The notes beneath the pieces were generated by a model. It ran no database searches. It saw only the letters and a program-made list of their open reading frames with translations, and was not told the origin of the DNA. From Paramacrobiotus richtersi (lineage: Eukaryota; Tardigrada; Eutardigrada; Parachela; Macrobiotidae): a stretch of 31,066 nt of DNA. The DNA lies in NCBI GenBank assembly GCA_034698045.1, contig JAQGAU010000322.1:1-31066 (forward strand), given 5' to 3'. The position numbers and the translations under genes are program-made. Positions 9,473 through 21,176 of this stretch are shown one piece after another (position 1 is the stretch's first letter; each line of letters starts with the position of its first letter).

Positions 9473-10952
9473 CTGAATTGTCAAACGGCCTTTTCTCCGG
9501 ATTTTGGCTTAGCCATTGTTCGCTTTTCTGTGCGTAGTTGTACTGTTTTACCGTTGATAACCTGGGGAATGGGAATGGTTTAATCCCGATGTTAGATTCT
9601 TTATTTAAATTATTGCAAACAATGTGGTACAAAATCTGAAAGCTACTCAGCTTTGCAACGTTTTCGGATGAATGACAAGACTCATATCATCGTGCAGAAA
9701 CTTGAAAACCGAGGTGCAGTGGCGGTGTCCAGAGAAGTTCCACAGTATACTTACAGGACTAAATAACACAAGATATTACACTCAACTGCGGCTAATTGTT
9801 GATAGTTTATAACTGAGAACCAAACTGCTCTGGTACCGTACCTCAGGGCTCAGCTGCTAATAATCGGGTTCATGGTATTCAGCTGCAGTACTGTTATTTT
9901 ATTAGCAAGCGCCTTGGTACGTACAAAAAGCAATACTCGTACAAAAACAGCTGCAGTATCCTGTGGTTGGGGTACTGTTATCAAGAATCAGTCCTATAAG
10001 AAATAGCTGTAACAGATTTGTTGTCTTTCAGCCGGTACTTCCACACGATAAAGCAGCAGTTTATACCATTTCAAACCGTTCTCGCAACGCTCGGCACAAG
10101 GACACAACAGGAGACTCAAACAAGAACAAAGTTACGTCGGTAACGGCCCTTTTTGTATTCAATAAACTTGCCTGGAAGTGAATTCGGCCATCGTGTCCGC
10201 ATGTCAGGCACGCCGCCGTTAGCCGTATGCATGCGCCTCCCCAAGTTGTTGGTCTGTTTTGCACTTTCGTCTTCCGCTTGACGGTAAAGTGAGAACATAC
10301 AGCCTCAAATAATCCCTAGGGTTAAACAATGTTTCGCCCAGAAGACCGGAAGCCAGTTAAATCAAATGTACTGCCAAATTGTGACTATTTGGCATAAAAC
10401 TGCAACAATGCTGCATATATTTTCACTACGCTGTGCACGACATTTTATTTGCTTCGAATTCTTGGCCAGGACATTTCGATCCAGTTGTCATTAGCTTAAT
10501 ACCGTGCTATAAATCTACGTAAACTATACACAGACGCTTATAATTATGACTCGCCGGCTTGCTGATATTTCCATTACTGTTGATCAGCTGTATTTTCAAA
10601 GCACGCTTGCAACGCTGTCATTATATAAAAGTCTTCCGACAGAATCAGCGTTGACTAACAAACAAGAGAAACAGTAACGTCCAGTACTAAAGAGATACCA
10701 ACACTATGGTGACATAGTCCAAAAAACATGTAAAACTGGCTTCTTCAGGAAACGTAACAGAACTGAAGACAGCCATTAAGTATGCTGTTGCCGTTGAAAA
10801 CAGTAAGCGGTATACATAATACCAACACTCATAACAAGAAACGCCATATATCGGTCAGAAAAAACAAATCGAAATGATACATTGGAGCGGTATCCCGATA
10901 ACCTGAGTTAGCGATCAATCATCCTAAAAGTCCCACTTCAGTACACAAGAAG
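9473..10952. other. Intergenic region, no gene seen
   Basis: About 1.5 kb between the convergent BTB and zinc-finger genes. Reading frames are short and unconserved in appearance, and no tRNA-like or tandem structure was found. The only sharp signal is a TATA-like box at 10622. The decamer AGCTGCAGTA occurs twice (about 9880 and 9949). Confidence 0.5.
10622..10631 (+). promoter_or_regulatory. Orphan TATA box
   Basis: TATATAAAAG is followed about 24 bases later by TCAGCG, a plausible initiator. No convincing plus-strand reading frame follows before the convergent zinc-finger gene ends at 10953, so a non-coding or antisense transcript is possible. Sequence match only. Confidence 0.25.
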
Positions 10953-12383
10953 CTACTCAATGGGCAACTCCACTCGATTATCTACCGCTGAATCCACCAC
11001 AACGTCAACATCCCCTCCATCCATGGGCTCCTCGGCCGGCTGAGGAGCCGGCTGCACATGGGCCTTGATGTGCCAGTTGAATGAGTGTTTGGAATCGGTG
11101 GCGTAGTCGCATCCGGTACACTTATGGCGACCCGCACTGCCGTGGCACTTGACGTGCACCTCCATGGCCAGACGCTGCGACAGAGTCTGCGGACACTGTG
11201 GGCACGTGTGGCGGTGGGAGGGAGCGCGCGGAATGGGCTGACCGAGGATGCCGCCGGTGAGGATGGTCGGGGAGTGGGCTTTGGTCGAGACGGTCCAGGT
11301 TGAAGCGCGCGGGCGACGGCGGGAGTTGGGGCGTTTGCGCTGTTTGGCGACCGACGGCTGTTTGGTTCCTGCAATCCCGTATATGAGTACGACGACCAGT
11401 TTTAATACGATAACAGAATACCAATATGTAATACCAAACTCCGTCAAATGAAAAAATTGTTGCGAAATTTGGTGAACTTTCTCGTATTTACGTATCAAAA
11501 TTCCATGTCTAATGTGGACCAGGTACGAATTTGATAACCCACAGCTGTAGGAGTAGATAACAGGACTTCCGTCTTGTTTTACCGAATATATTTCATACTG
11601 CAGCTTGCGGTTAAACATCTGAAATTATCTGGAAAATTCAGACCGCATTTTTTACGGCCATTCTGTTCGTTCTCAATTCCCGTATAAAAGTTTCAGTTTA
11701 TTTTTGAAAACCGAAAGAATAAACCGTCAGATTCAATCCCGCCATTTCGACCAACAGATTTACTGCGAAGACGGTTCAAAATACGTAAAAACTGGTGAAC
11801 GTTTTATTTATCTTACGAGGGAATTTCACACTTTTTAGTGTCATAAACTATTAAAAAACAAAAAAAACAGATTGCACTAAAAACTGCAGATATTCGTAGA
11901 ATGTTGTTACCCTGTTTCGGAGTGTTTTCGGCCAAAGGAACTCGCGGTAACATAACATTAGGTCCTTCGCGTCGTGCTGGAATGATGTAAATACTCCGAG
12001 CATGAGACTCTTGCAAATCATCTGTAAAGAGAACAGTTCGATAATATTTTTGATTAATAATGTTCAGTTTTTATCCCAGTACCTGCCGATGCACCCGACA
12101 CTGGTGCCGTGACTGACTTGCTGGGCGAGGAACCTCCAGAGTGCTGCGGGCTGTTCTCCGGTCCCAGAACCAGTCGATCGGAGACGTAGTTCATCAGAAT
12201 ACGCAGCACGGCATCTTCATCGTGCCTGGGCAGCATCATCTTAATCGCATTCCAAATCTGGCGGGCCGTGTCCTTGGAAGCTCCTAATAATTTCATACCG
12301 AGATTAAGAATTTCACACGCGTAATATGACGATAAAAGAAATCAAATTGTAATATTATTACCTGTTACAACCGTTGCAGGCAT
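10953..12383 (-). CDS. Two-finger C2H2 zinc-finger protein (249 aa, 4 exons)
   Basis: Exons on the minus strand are 12383-12362, 12283-12083, 12021-11911 and 11368-10953, all phase 1 junctions with GT-AG borders. The first exon encodes only MPATVVTG. Residues 9-60 look helical and charged (TARQIWNAIKMMLPRHDED), then comes a Ser/Pro/Gly-rich linker and a basic patch (KQRKRPNSRRRPR, about 120-132) that could be a nuclear localisation signal. Two C2H2 fingers with C-x2-C-x12-H-x3-H spacing lie at residues 167-187 (CPQC...HVKCH) and 195-215 (CTGC...HIKAH). The tail is acidic (DGGDVDVVVDS). It is probably a nuclear DNA- or RNA-binding protein; the family is not recognised and the target is unknown. 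The tiny first exon is the least certain part. Confidence 0.75.
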
Positions 12384-12773
12384 CGTAGGGTGATGTTTTG
12401 CAGAAATTCAGTCAACAACGAAGGAAATAATGAAGGAATCGCAAGGAAAACCTTTGAATTTCTAAGTTATTTCTTTGCTAACAATAAACGAAGTTCTTGG
12501 AGCCGTTTCGTGTAAAAACTGAGGCCCTTGCTGCTTACATGGGCTTCAAGTAGGCCGTCGACGCATGCGGATGTATAGGACCAAGAGCAGCCGACCCCGC
12601 CCTCACCTCGGACGGTTTAAGAAGAACATTGCAGCCGCCCGCTGACGTTAATTTTATTCACTGGGCAGCAGTAGAAAACGAAATGTGGTCTAACCGGTTC
12701 GACCAAACATTATTGCCCCATGGATCATGGATGATGGATGGTCATGGATATAGATATAGAAACAATGCAGTAT

Positions 12774-12804
12774 TGTTCTCTTAATTATTAGCGAGTGGCT
12801 TCGG
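12774..12804 (+). repeat. 31-bp direct repeat, copy 1
   Basis: It begins TGTTCTCTTAATTATTAGCG and matches 13350-13380 at 29 of 31 positions. Weaker similarity extends about 12 bp upstream (AAACAAT in both copies). Confidence 0.8.
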
Positions 12805-13349
12805 CTGGATGATAGGATCTGATTTCCTTTTGCAAATCTAGGGGTACGATGTCTTTAGCAACTAGCTGGCGTAAGTAGCGGTCAACTGACAGTTGGAATA
12901 AATTACAATCATGAAAATGAACCACAACAACAGAAACTTCCCATTTTTATCGAACGCTAGATTATTACAGACTGTTTACTTCTTATATTGCGCAGTTTAT
13001 AGTTTCCGTCAGTGCAGTAACATGCAACTGTGGGTGCACGGTCGTTCAGAACATTTGCCAGTAATTCCCACACAGACAGATGTTAATTATCCCGTAATTT
13101 CTTTTTAGATATACGCCGTTTACATTCCCCAGATTTTGCCAGTCCACGCATTCCTTAAACTTTTGGTGACTTGGATTGCTGCATCTCTCATTCTCTGTGG
13201 CCTAAAGGCCCCAAACCTGCAGCACTGAAGTCTGACTGTTCGTTATTTATTATAAAGGGATCCATAAAAAAGTTCTTATGCATGATGCATTCTCGAATGT
13301 TATTGCTGTAATTGTGGTTTCTCAGATAGTACAGAGTAAACAATTCAAC

Positions 13350-13380
13350 TGTTCTCTTAATTACTAGCGAGCGGCTTCGG
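13350..13380 (+). repeat. 31-bp direct repeat, copy 2
   Basis: Second copy, 576 bp downstream in the same orientation. Its last bases, CGG, overlap the start of a 16-bp palindrome. Confidence 0.8.
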
Positions 13381-13393
13381 TATACGTATACCG
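13378..13393. repeat. Perfect 16-bp palindrome
   Basis: CGGTATACGTATACCG is perfectly self-complementary. It could be a dimeric protein-binding site or chance. Confidence 0.6.
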
Positions 13394-14231
13394 TTATTCA
13401 CACATTTCCCGCAGTCTGGCTACGAGTGCACATAAAGATCCAATATTGACTTGTGAGTCAGAAAATATTGTAATTTTTTGCTGTGGATACCAGTATATGA
13501 CTGGTACCGCTGCCCACACGTAGCATATAAAGTAATATCTCGAGAATGGCCAAGCAGCTTGTTTCGCAATTCCTGCACTCACCGTTCGGCATTCGAACCC
13601 CCTGACCATTCTCGTTGCGTCATGAGCGAGAGTAATAAATGTTCTAAGCAAATTAATCAGATCAAATGCAAAATTAGAATCATGGGCATCTTACAATCCC
13701 AAGAATGATTCGAGCGACTAGACAAGTAATGCAACAAACTGATCGAGTTTTATTTTTAGAAATATTGTCTAGAAAAGCCGCACAATGCCATCATAACTAG
13801 AGTTCAGAGGTCGCGGCTGCATAACAACAGGCGCGACCAAAATGGGAATAATTCAGATGCATATAATTCATAGACATTTGCATGGAGAATTGTTAGTGAC
13901 TAGGATGACTGCACGAACGTGTAAAAATGTCGGCATATTGCGATACGGATTGTGGTGGCACGTTAAAATTTTAACACGTATACCAAATACGGTACCGTAC
14001 TCTCTTCAGCTTAATACGTAAATAGGCAATGCAGTTTCAATAAAACTTGACAAATGCCACGCTTTCCTCGATGATTGATGAATAGTTAAAGCAAAGTTCG
14101 TGTCAACAGTGTAATACGCCTTTGTCACCATCATAACTCGTTGTCGACAATTACTACTCACTAGGTAAGTGCACTCGCTGTTTGCGGGCACTGGTGGACC
14201 GAAGCGAGCAGAAAGCTAATAGGACTAATCT

Positions 14232-15167
14232 TTAACGGACACTTAAAATGAAATCAGACGGCCAGACGGAACCCTGAGGATCAAGTGGATGGCAGATGAC
14301 TTTCTGCTCATTCGGCCGTTCCGCAACACTTCGAGCCCGCTTACCGAGGCTGACGTCAGCTAAAACAATGTGCACATTTACTTAATCAAGCAATCAAAGC
14401 AATCTTAACCTTTTCAGTTGAAAGCAGTTTATACTGATTATTTTTTAGCTGAATACAGTTTTGATGTACAGTACAGTTTGATAATTAGAGAAGGTCATTA
14501 CTTGTAACGATCATAAGAGTGGTTCCCCTAGTGGCAGCTTCGAAGGCCTTTTTCATCTCTTGAATGATTATGTCGTCTGCCCGGTTCTGTGCATTGCTTC
14601 CAGTCCAGCCGCAATGCAAAAGGACACCTAATTTATTGAAGAAATTAAAATTACAAATGCCCAGAAATGTTTGTCGGTGGGTAAGAAGAATTAATTATTT
14701 GCCGAAAAACTCTCTCACTGCTGTATCAAAAATGTATAGCAGCGAACATGTGATTTACCATTAACAGTCGTCAACATGGACTGTCCAGCTGTCCACTTTC
14801 CACGGACTTCCGGAGAGCACAGTTTCGATCCGTGAAAGCAGCTTTTCTCCGAGCATTTGCCAGTGTTACCTCCACAAACAACCTCAATTCGATATTCTGT
14901 CTCGGCACCAAGACCTTCCGTCCTAGCCACATGACGCAAATAGGCCACACACTGTTCGAACCTCACCCGGTATGGAATGTTACACCTTGCATTCTCTATA
15001 TCCCAGAATAGACGCATCGGTGGGTCTTTGTTGGCGAAAATTTTGCTAGCGCCCCATACTGCTCCTAGACCAACTGCTGCCCAACCGAGAGTCTTCAACC
15101 AGTCCCGCTTATCACCATCATCATCGCCGCCATAATTTGGCGGTCTTCTTCTATTCGGATCTGCCAT
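14232..15167 (-). CDS. MARF1-like NYN-domain protein A with N-terminal membrane segment (220 aa, 3 exons)
   Basis: Exons are 15167-14759, 14627-14502 and 14359-14232, with two phase-1 introns. After an Arg/Pro/Asp-rich start, residues 24-41 (LKTLGWAAVGLGAVWGAS) form a likely membrane segment followed by a lysine, so the protein may be an N-terminally anchored type that faces the cytosol. The NYN/PIN-like fold begins with RLFWDIEN (residues 52-59), continues with IEVVCGG, NRADDIIIQEMKKAF and LMIVTTDVSLGKRAR, and ends with KVICHP. The order FWDIEN, ADD, TDV matches the NYN domain of MARF1/limkain b1, an RNase that silences retrotransposon and other transcripts in mouse oocytes. The acidic residues expected to bind metal are kept, so RNase activity is plausible. 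Proteins B (18710-19970) and C (21177-22106) are paralogues with the same intron positions. Confidence 0.8.
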
Positions 15168-16715
15168 AATATGCTCTCAAGCAGCTGAACAGAAAACTGT
15201 ACTATGTACTTAGAAGTTTTTCCGTGCCGATGTTTATGGCGGAGTTGAAGTCAAGATCGGCGTATATAAAGCTGGCCTCTTGTTTGGTAATTCACGTGCC
15301 ACGATATCGAAGATATGCTATATGCAGCATACATACCTAACCTGCCCAATAAACACAACTCGCATGAAACAGCGCCTGATAAAATTACTGTGGACTGTGC
15401 AGTGTGGACGATACCCGGTATTGTTCAGTTGTATTATCTCCTACCTGTACGCACCATTGCTAAGCTTTATTGCCATAATCATTTGTACACTTGTACTTTG
15501 TCGCGCACTATTTATCAACGCTGTGAATATTGTCGACTGCAATGTTTTTATCGAACCAAAACTGAATTTTCTAATTTAAAAGCAGCAGATCACCGTAATT
15601 ATGAGGATTCATTATAATTATAACTTCAGTTTTTATTAATATGTTGTATGATTGCATGATATCGGTCTCGTTATACGGTTTTTTCCTCTGTTGTAAGAGC
15701 GCATAACTGAAAACAATCTTATGAAGTGAAAATTAATGTGCTGCCACTGTTGGGCCTATGTAAAGAGACGTTGAGTGTGATTGTTCCCAAAATTGGAAAA
15801 AGCTAGGTACTGTATACTCGTACTGATGCAGTGGCAACCAGGGTGGGGCCTTACGTATCTGTATATTATTACTCCAAATTTCACACCACTTGCGCTTGGC
15901 TTGCTATCTGTTTCAAGTGAAAATAATTTTATGCAGTTTTTTCGGTGAATATTGCCTAATTATATGTACACTGGTAAAGTGTCGCTGACTATATAAATAT
16001 GCATGCACTGCGTACAGTGTGTGTATATGTGCATGTGATACGCAAATAGAAGGCTAGCGTTTCGGTGCTCGATTATAATTGTGTTACGGCATTTGAGTAA
16101 CACCGCTGATAGTTTGTTACAAGTTATGACAACGCCATAAAAGAAACAGCACAACGTATGTACCGTTGCATTTTTATTACGTCAACAAAAAGCATTCTTT
16201 TTGTGGTAGCGCATACGCAGAGATACCGTCGTTATCGAGTTTTATTAGACCCACAGTACACGCAGAAAACGTACATTCCAGCGTTCTTATAATCTTATAT
16301 GTTTGTTGATTCACAGAATTTCAACAACTGAACCCAGTATTTCCCAGGGTATATTTGACAGCGGGTAGTCAGTCATAATTAACACTACCGATCGCAAACA
16401 AAGAACGACAGAATGTAATATGCGTATTATATAACAATCATAAAAGGAAATTTGCACGGGTGATTTATAGCTATGTATAAACAAATGCACTTGCCACAAT
16501 AATGAATCTGTCTGTCATAGACGATGCAGTAGCCAGTAACTGACCCATATAATTGTATTTCAATAAAATACACAAAGGAACTGCAGTTGTCATAGACGGT
16601 GATTGAGAACCACACTAAATGCGAAATATTGTATTCCTACAAGCGTAAAAAGCGGCTGCAGTTTTACTAAAAAAGTTGTTTGCTTTTTTTACCGAGTTTT
16701 GCTTTTAGAATTGCC
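15168..16715. other. Intergenic region between divergent NYN gene A and the secreted SEA-like gene 1
   Basis: About 1.5 kb of AT-rich DNA that must hold the promoters of two divergent genes. A plus-strand frame from ATG 15320 (86 aa) with a hydrophobic stretch is present but not convincing. No RNA gene or transposon was recognised. Confidence 0.4.
15263..15270. promoter_or_regulatory. TATA box, 95 bp upstream of NYN gene A
   Basis: TATATAAA on the plus strand reads TTTATATA on the minus strand, so it could serve NYN gene A (5' UTR of about 65 bases) or a rightward transcript. NYN gene C has a comparable TATATAA box, which favours a role for gene A. Confidence 0.4.
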
Positions 16716-18414
16716 ATGTTTCGTGAATTTGTCTTTGCTGTAAGTTGACCAAGGTAGAGGTGACAATATTTCTCGTGTTGGATATCCTACCAGTATGTAT
16801 ATCCATGTTACATTTAATGGCTGTTAATGAATTCAGGTGTTAGTTGCCGCTCATTCGGATAATACCATATCAGCACAAAATGTATCAGGCAAGTTATGGT
16901 TTCATTGGTCCTGCATTTTATGTTGCGCAATGTAAGCAGAAGTATGGCATTGCCTATATTATGTTAAAAGAACTGCGATCGGTTTTCCAGTGCATATTTA
17001 TGACACAATGGTCATCATCCTGCCTAACAACTCCCACACAACAAGGGACACTGTGCTGGACAGGATACGGCAGGTTTGGGACGTTTCACTCAGTACGTAA
17101 ATGTCGTTATACTGTTTTGAGCGTATTAACATTCGTATGTAATTTGATAGAGCCGGAAATAGACAAAGTCAAAATCGACCTGCTGGTGGACTCTCCCTTC
17201 TTCACCCAGAAATTCACCGACGATGGATCGCCCTACTTGTTCTTAGACGGTCTACCCAAGCCCCTGATGCGTAACGGTTCGTTGACCAGCAGTCGACCGC
17301 TAGTTATAACGGACTCTGTTGAAATCACTGCCACCGGTCGCGCGCAACGAGACAAGACAATGGAGGAAATCAAGCAAGTGTGGGAAAGAGTTGCCGCGTG
17401 TAAGCGTAACATTTCATTCGGTGTATAGATCTTACACGTAAGTTACGAAACAATGGTTACGTATCGAGCAGTTTATGGTCTTTGTAGGGAAAATCAGTCC
17501 TCCACCAGAGTGTAACGTTATGAATGTATTTTATAATGTACATGGCAGTTTGTATGATATTATTAATATTCTATTGTTACTTTTGAAGTGTTTTTCAGCG
17601 GCCAATATAACACGTCTCCAGATGGAAATCCTCAGCGACCGCCCATCCGATGCCTACGCAACTAACGAGGGCGTTCCAATCCGCAGCATCACGTACAAAC
17701 TTACGGCTACCGCTAACACCGATGCCGACCAGGTGGTCTTGAAAAATGAATTCAGACTGCAGCTCAACGCTACGGCTATTCGGAATCTCTGGAAGATACC
17801 GGAGTTCATTGTCCCGGTGTTTTCGAACGAAACTGCGACAACTACAACTACAAGTCAACCGATTTTAAGCACGATGTCATTTGGTAATCCAATACTGCGA
17901 AATGTTGTTCTTCGGATTTCTGGTGAGGCCACTGCAAGTATAAACATTCCGGACGCGAAAAGAAGGTAGGATCTTACAAATCTTGTAAAGAACACGGATT
18001 ACGATATGTTTTGTGCTGTTTAGATTTAGGAAAGTTCTTGCGGCGTTTCCAGTGGAAGGACTATGGTTCATAGCCGAAGAAGATGCGGAAGCGGCAGCTG
18101 TGGATGAAATCGTTCGGGAGACACCGGCTACCGTTGTCATCTTGAACGTAACGCAGCCCTGTAACTTTACATGCCCCAGCGTTACGATAACGGATGAGAT
18201 TTTCTTCCACAACACCACCAGTTTCTCGGTGTCTAACGCTACAGAGGGGACTGTGGACAATGTAACGGCGACGTTCTCGATGCCGATTGCAAGGGAAATC
18301 CTGCCGAGTCAAGATTACAGTAACTCGTTTATGATGATTAACAACCTAATTGACACGATGGGGAAACTGACGGACATGTCCAGTCGGATGTTTAAGCGCA
18401 TGTTTCAGTACTAA
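16716..18414 (+). CDS. Secreted two-module SEA-like glycoprotein (394 aa, 6 exons)
   Basis: Exons are 16716-16739, 16837-16888, 16991-17092, 17151-17399, 17599-17965 and 18024-18414, all phases consistent. The second intron uses a GC donor (TCAG|GCAAGT). The spliced start (MFREFVFA, then VLVAAHS) makes a short signal peptide. Two copies of a module follow: DTMVIILP...VLDRIRQVWDVSL then KVKIDLLVDSP, and DSVEITATG...MEEIKQVWERVA then ITRLQMEILSDRP...ITYKLTATA. In each copy a phase-1 intron falls just after the Trp-containing helix. The same module, with the same intron, recurs in the gene at 22680-28882. The C-terminal third has several N-glycosylation sequons (NVTQ, NTTS, NATE, NVTA), CNFTC, and a basic KRRR site; no membrane anchor is seen. 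No known family was recognised; the predicted strand-helix order suggests a SEA-like fold. Confidence 0.75.
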
Positions 18415-18709
18415 ACTGGAAAAAGAGGAGATCGTGAGAAAATGGTTTTGTTGAATTGGATTTGACATCTGACGGACATTGACGTTAACTGTAGCCTAAA
18501 ACAGGCATCTTCCTATACTTCGACTTTACAAGTACCAACGAGGGTAACTAATGCCCGGATAAGATTACTTGCAGCGGTTTTACAATGGCTTTGCTTTCTC
18601 GAATCAGTCTATGATTCAAATAACAATTCTCCAGCAATACTGCGTATTCTGTACACGCAACAACATCGATCTGGTATTTGACAGGAAAACTTAATACACT
18701 TGATCTCCA

Positions 18710-19970
18710 TCAAGCAAATTTAAACCCGTCATCATCGTTCCATCCCAGCTTGACGGCAATTAAGGCTATTATAAATAATACAACATTGAGTATTACGGTC
18801 GACCAGGGAAAGGGAGTCTTCACGGAAGGCACCGGTATGAAAAATGGCTGCGGTGTAGCGGAGGAGGAAGTCGTCATGCACTGTAACTCATAGGCTACAA
18901 TGTTCTGGCCTTTTGGATACTGTTTCCGTTTCTCCGCGTGGTAACGCAGCTGTTCATCTTCTACACAAAAACAACAGTGTAACAATATCAAAAACAGATC
19001 TGGATATTTATTTTGTCTTAGCTGTCCACTTATTTGCCCACACCCAAACAACATCAAAAACATATTTCAGTAAGAGAAAGGAAGGCTTACTGGAAATCAG
19101 GATAACGTTTCCAACTCGCTCGTTACCCAACACTTCCTTGAGGTTTTGGAGTATAAGGCGATGTGACTTTTGCGTGCCGCTGGTACATTCCCCGTTGTAC
19201 TTCTCGCAGACGATATCGATGCCTGAAAGAATGTATTGATTAATCTGCAAATGCTATTATTGTTGTTGCTTAATGAAGCTTGTTATCCTTACCGCAGATG
19301 GTTACACATTTTCAGCCTTTTATGCAAAAATGTTGTAGTCGTGCGTAAATAAAGCATTTTCAACTAAGCTAAGTGCCAAACAATAACAGAAGGCCAACGC
19401 CACGAAAGGATAGACTATAGGGAAAAATTTAAATAATAGTAAAGTAACCAGCACGCGCTCTACAAACACAAAAGTCAGAGTACCAAAACAATTTATTTTC
19501 ACCAATAATTCCGCTAAAAGGGCTACAAAAAACATACAGAGGGGGTCCTCGATCTCTACACAATTTTTCTGGAATAATTTCGAAATTCAGTTTCCGATAC
19601 TGGACGCTTAATACTGAATGAACCAGAATTACGCGTCAAAAAACTCACTACTTTCATATGTTATACTGCGGTAAACTCACACATACTTACATTCAAATTC
19701 CGTAGGAAACGGATACCCAGCACTGGATTTATTCAGTCCAACCAGTGTATCATAAAAACAGCTCACTCTATCGCATTTTTGTCCACCACAAAACAACCTT
19801 ATCCGATTCTTCGTGTTCATCGTAATTCCATATCCACTCATAATATCTTTGATAATCGCCACACATCGTGGCAAATCAAACTTGGTCGGGACAACATCAT
19901 CCGCTTCTTCCAGGTCCCAGAAGCAGCGCACATACTGCGTACCAGGAAGATCCGCAGTTTCTACGGGCAT
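18710..19970 (-). CDS. NYN-domain protein B with C-terminal tail anchor (220 aa, 3 exons)
   Basis: Exons are 19970-19691, 19222-19091 and 18960-18710, with two phase-1 introns at the positions used in the paralogues A (14232-15167) and C (21177-22106). The protein begins MPVETADL and enters the NYN-like fold at RCFWDLEEAD (residues 15-24), then IRLFCGG, CDRVSCFYDT, GIDIVCEKY-type strand, and ILISKDEQLRYHAEK. The ADD motif of protein A is replaced by a KSHRLILQNL segment, so a metal-binding residue may be lost and RNase activity is doubtful. Residues 190-211 (WSTVILNVVLFIIALIAVKL and on) form a strong membrane segment nine residues from the end, typical of a tail-anchored protein with a cytosolic NYN domain. 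The gene converges on the secreted-protein gene ending at 18414 and diverges from gene C. Confidence 0.8.
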
Positions 19971-21176
19971 GGCGATATAGGACGATTAAACATTAACAAT
20001 GTGTAGTTTGTTAGTGAATCGTGCGTGCTCCATGCTTCGTGCGGTTGTCGAGCCTCTGGCAAGAAAAACAGCAGCGGTATAGTGAGCATAATGCAGACAC
20101 TGCATACCATCAACAAACCGGATTTTGGGTTTTACTGATGGCTGAACACATGGTGGATGGATGTGACGAGACGGTGTTAAAAAAGACACTTTTGTGTAAG
20201 TGCTCATGTGGTTTTTACGGCTGTGGGTAATTTTAGGCGAGCGGTGGTTTGTTGATGCGGTATACGTGTCTGTGGTGGTAGGCGCTCGCAAAATGTGGTT
20301 TATTAAACATGTAAATGAATGCGTGCTTTTTTCGTACGGTATAAACGTGTATATGAATGAGCATTTAATATTAATGTGCGTTTAAACAGCTTTCAACCGG
20401 CATTACTATGTAAGTAAATGCCGGTTATTTGCCCAGCCGATTGGTTCGAGAGTGCAGCACGCAAGCATAATTATTCCTCGGGAAAGAAAGTACGGATTGT
20501 TTTGCTGGATGGAAGAGAAAAGCATTCCGAAATTAATTAAAAAATTTCGCGTTTTTTCTGCGATTGCGATTTTCAGTCGTCTGTTCATACATTTCAGTTT
20601 TCACATTCGTCCGTCAAAATGACAACCGATCAAAGATACATCTAGGAATATGCACTTTACATTATTTCAGAGTAAATTGAAGCATTCTTGAAGTGTATCG
20701 ACCCATTTTCCACATGCACAGATAAGAGGACAGGAAATGACAGATAACTGCCATAAAACATCACCTTCGAGTACTTACCTTTTATCAGTCGTTCGTAGAG
20801 CGTGAGAGACTGATAGCGTACGTTATGGTCTATAGGTGTACATGCCGTTCACTGACCACTGTTGTTGAGGTTGCTCACAACAATAATAAACATTTGACAA
20901 TTTTGACAGTGTAATGCTATCATTTGACCTAATAAGCCGTACCTCCAATAACAGTAAAACTCGAACTGAGAATTCCTGTTGATTAACCGATAGCGCAGAG
21001 AATTCACTTCGTGTATATAAGTAAAGCAGTGTAGCAACGTTAGCTGAGTTCACCATACAAAATAGCAGCTCTTGTTTATGTAATTAGGAGACGAAATTCG
21101 AAAGACGTCTGTTGGATACTCAGTTATTTGCATCTATTTTAAGCTGCAAGTGGTGAATGTGATACCGTTCCTCGGT
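19971..21176. other. Shared upstream region of divergent NYN genes B and C
   Basis: 1.2 kb with no credible ORF. It separates the two divergent start codons and should contain both promoters. The only clear element is the TATA box of gene C at 21014. Confidence 0.45.
21014..21020 (+). promoter_or_regulatory. TATA box of NYN gene C
   Basis: TATATAA lies about 160 bp before the ATG, with an initiator-like TTCACC about 35 bases downstream (21049). Predicted from sequence only. Confidence 0.45.

Larger units (their letters stand above)
12384..14231. other. Intergenic region with short repeats and a palindrome
   Basis: About 1.85 kb without a credible gene. It holds a GATGGATGG-like low-complexity patch (12722-12762), a 31-bp direct repeat (12774 and 13350) and a 16-bp palindrome (13378-13393). 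No transposase remnant or RNA gene was recognised. Confidence 0.45.

Noticed and set aside
9963-10181. 72-codon plus-strand frame in the intergenic region
   Set aside because: No domain, no splice or start context worth noting, and ordinary length for chance in this base composition.
13394-13651. 85-codon minus-strand frame
   Set aside because: No recognisable family, overlapped by an unrelated frame on the other strand; treated as chance.
15320-15579. Small plus-strand membrane-protein frame downstream of a TATA box
   Set aside because: Hydrophobic AT-rich frame with no recognised family, overlapped by an equally long frame; the TATA box is better assigned to NYN gene A.
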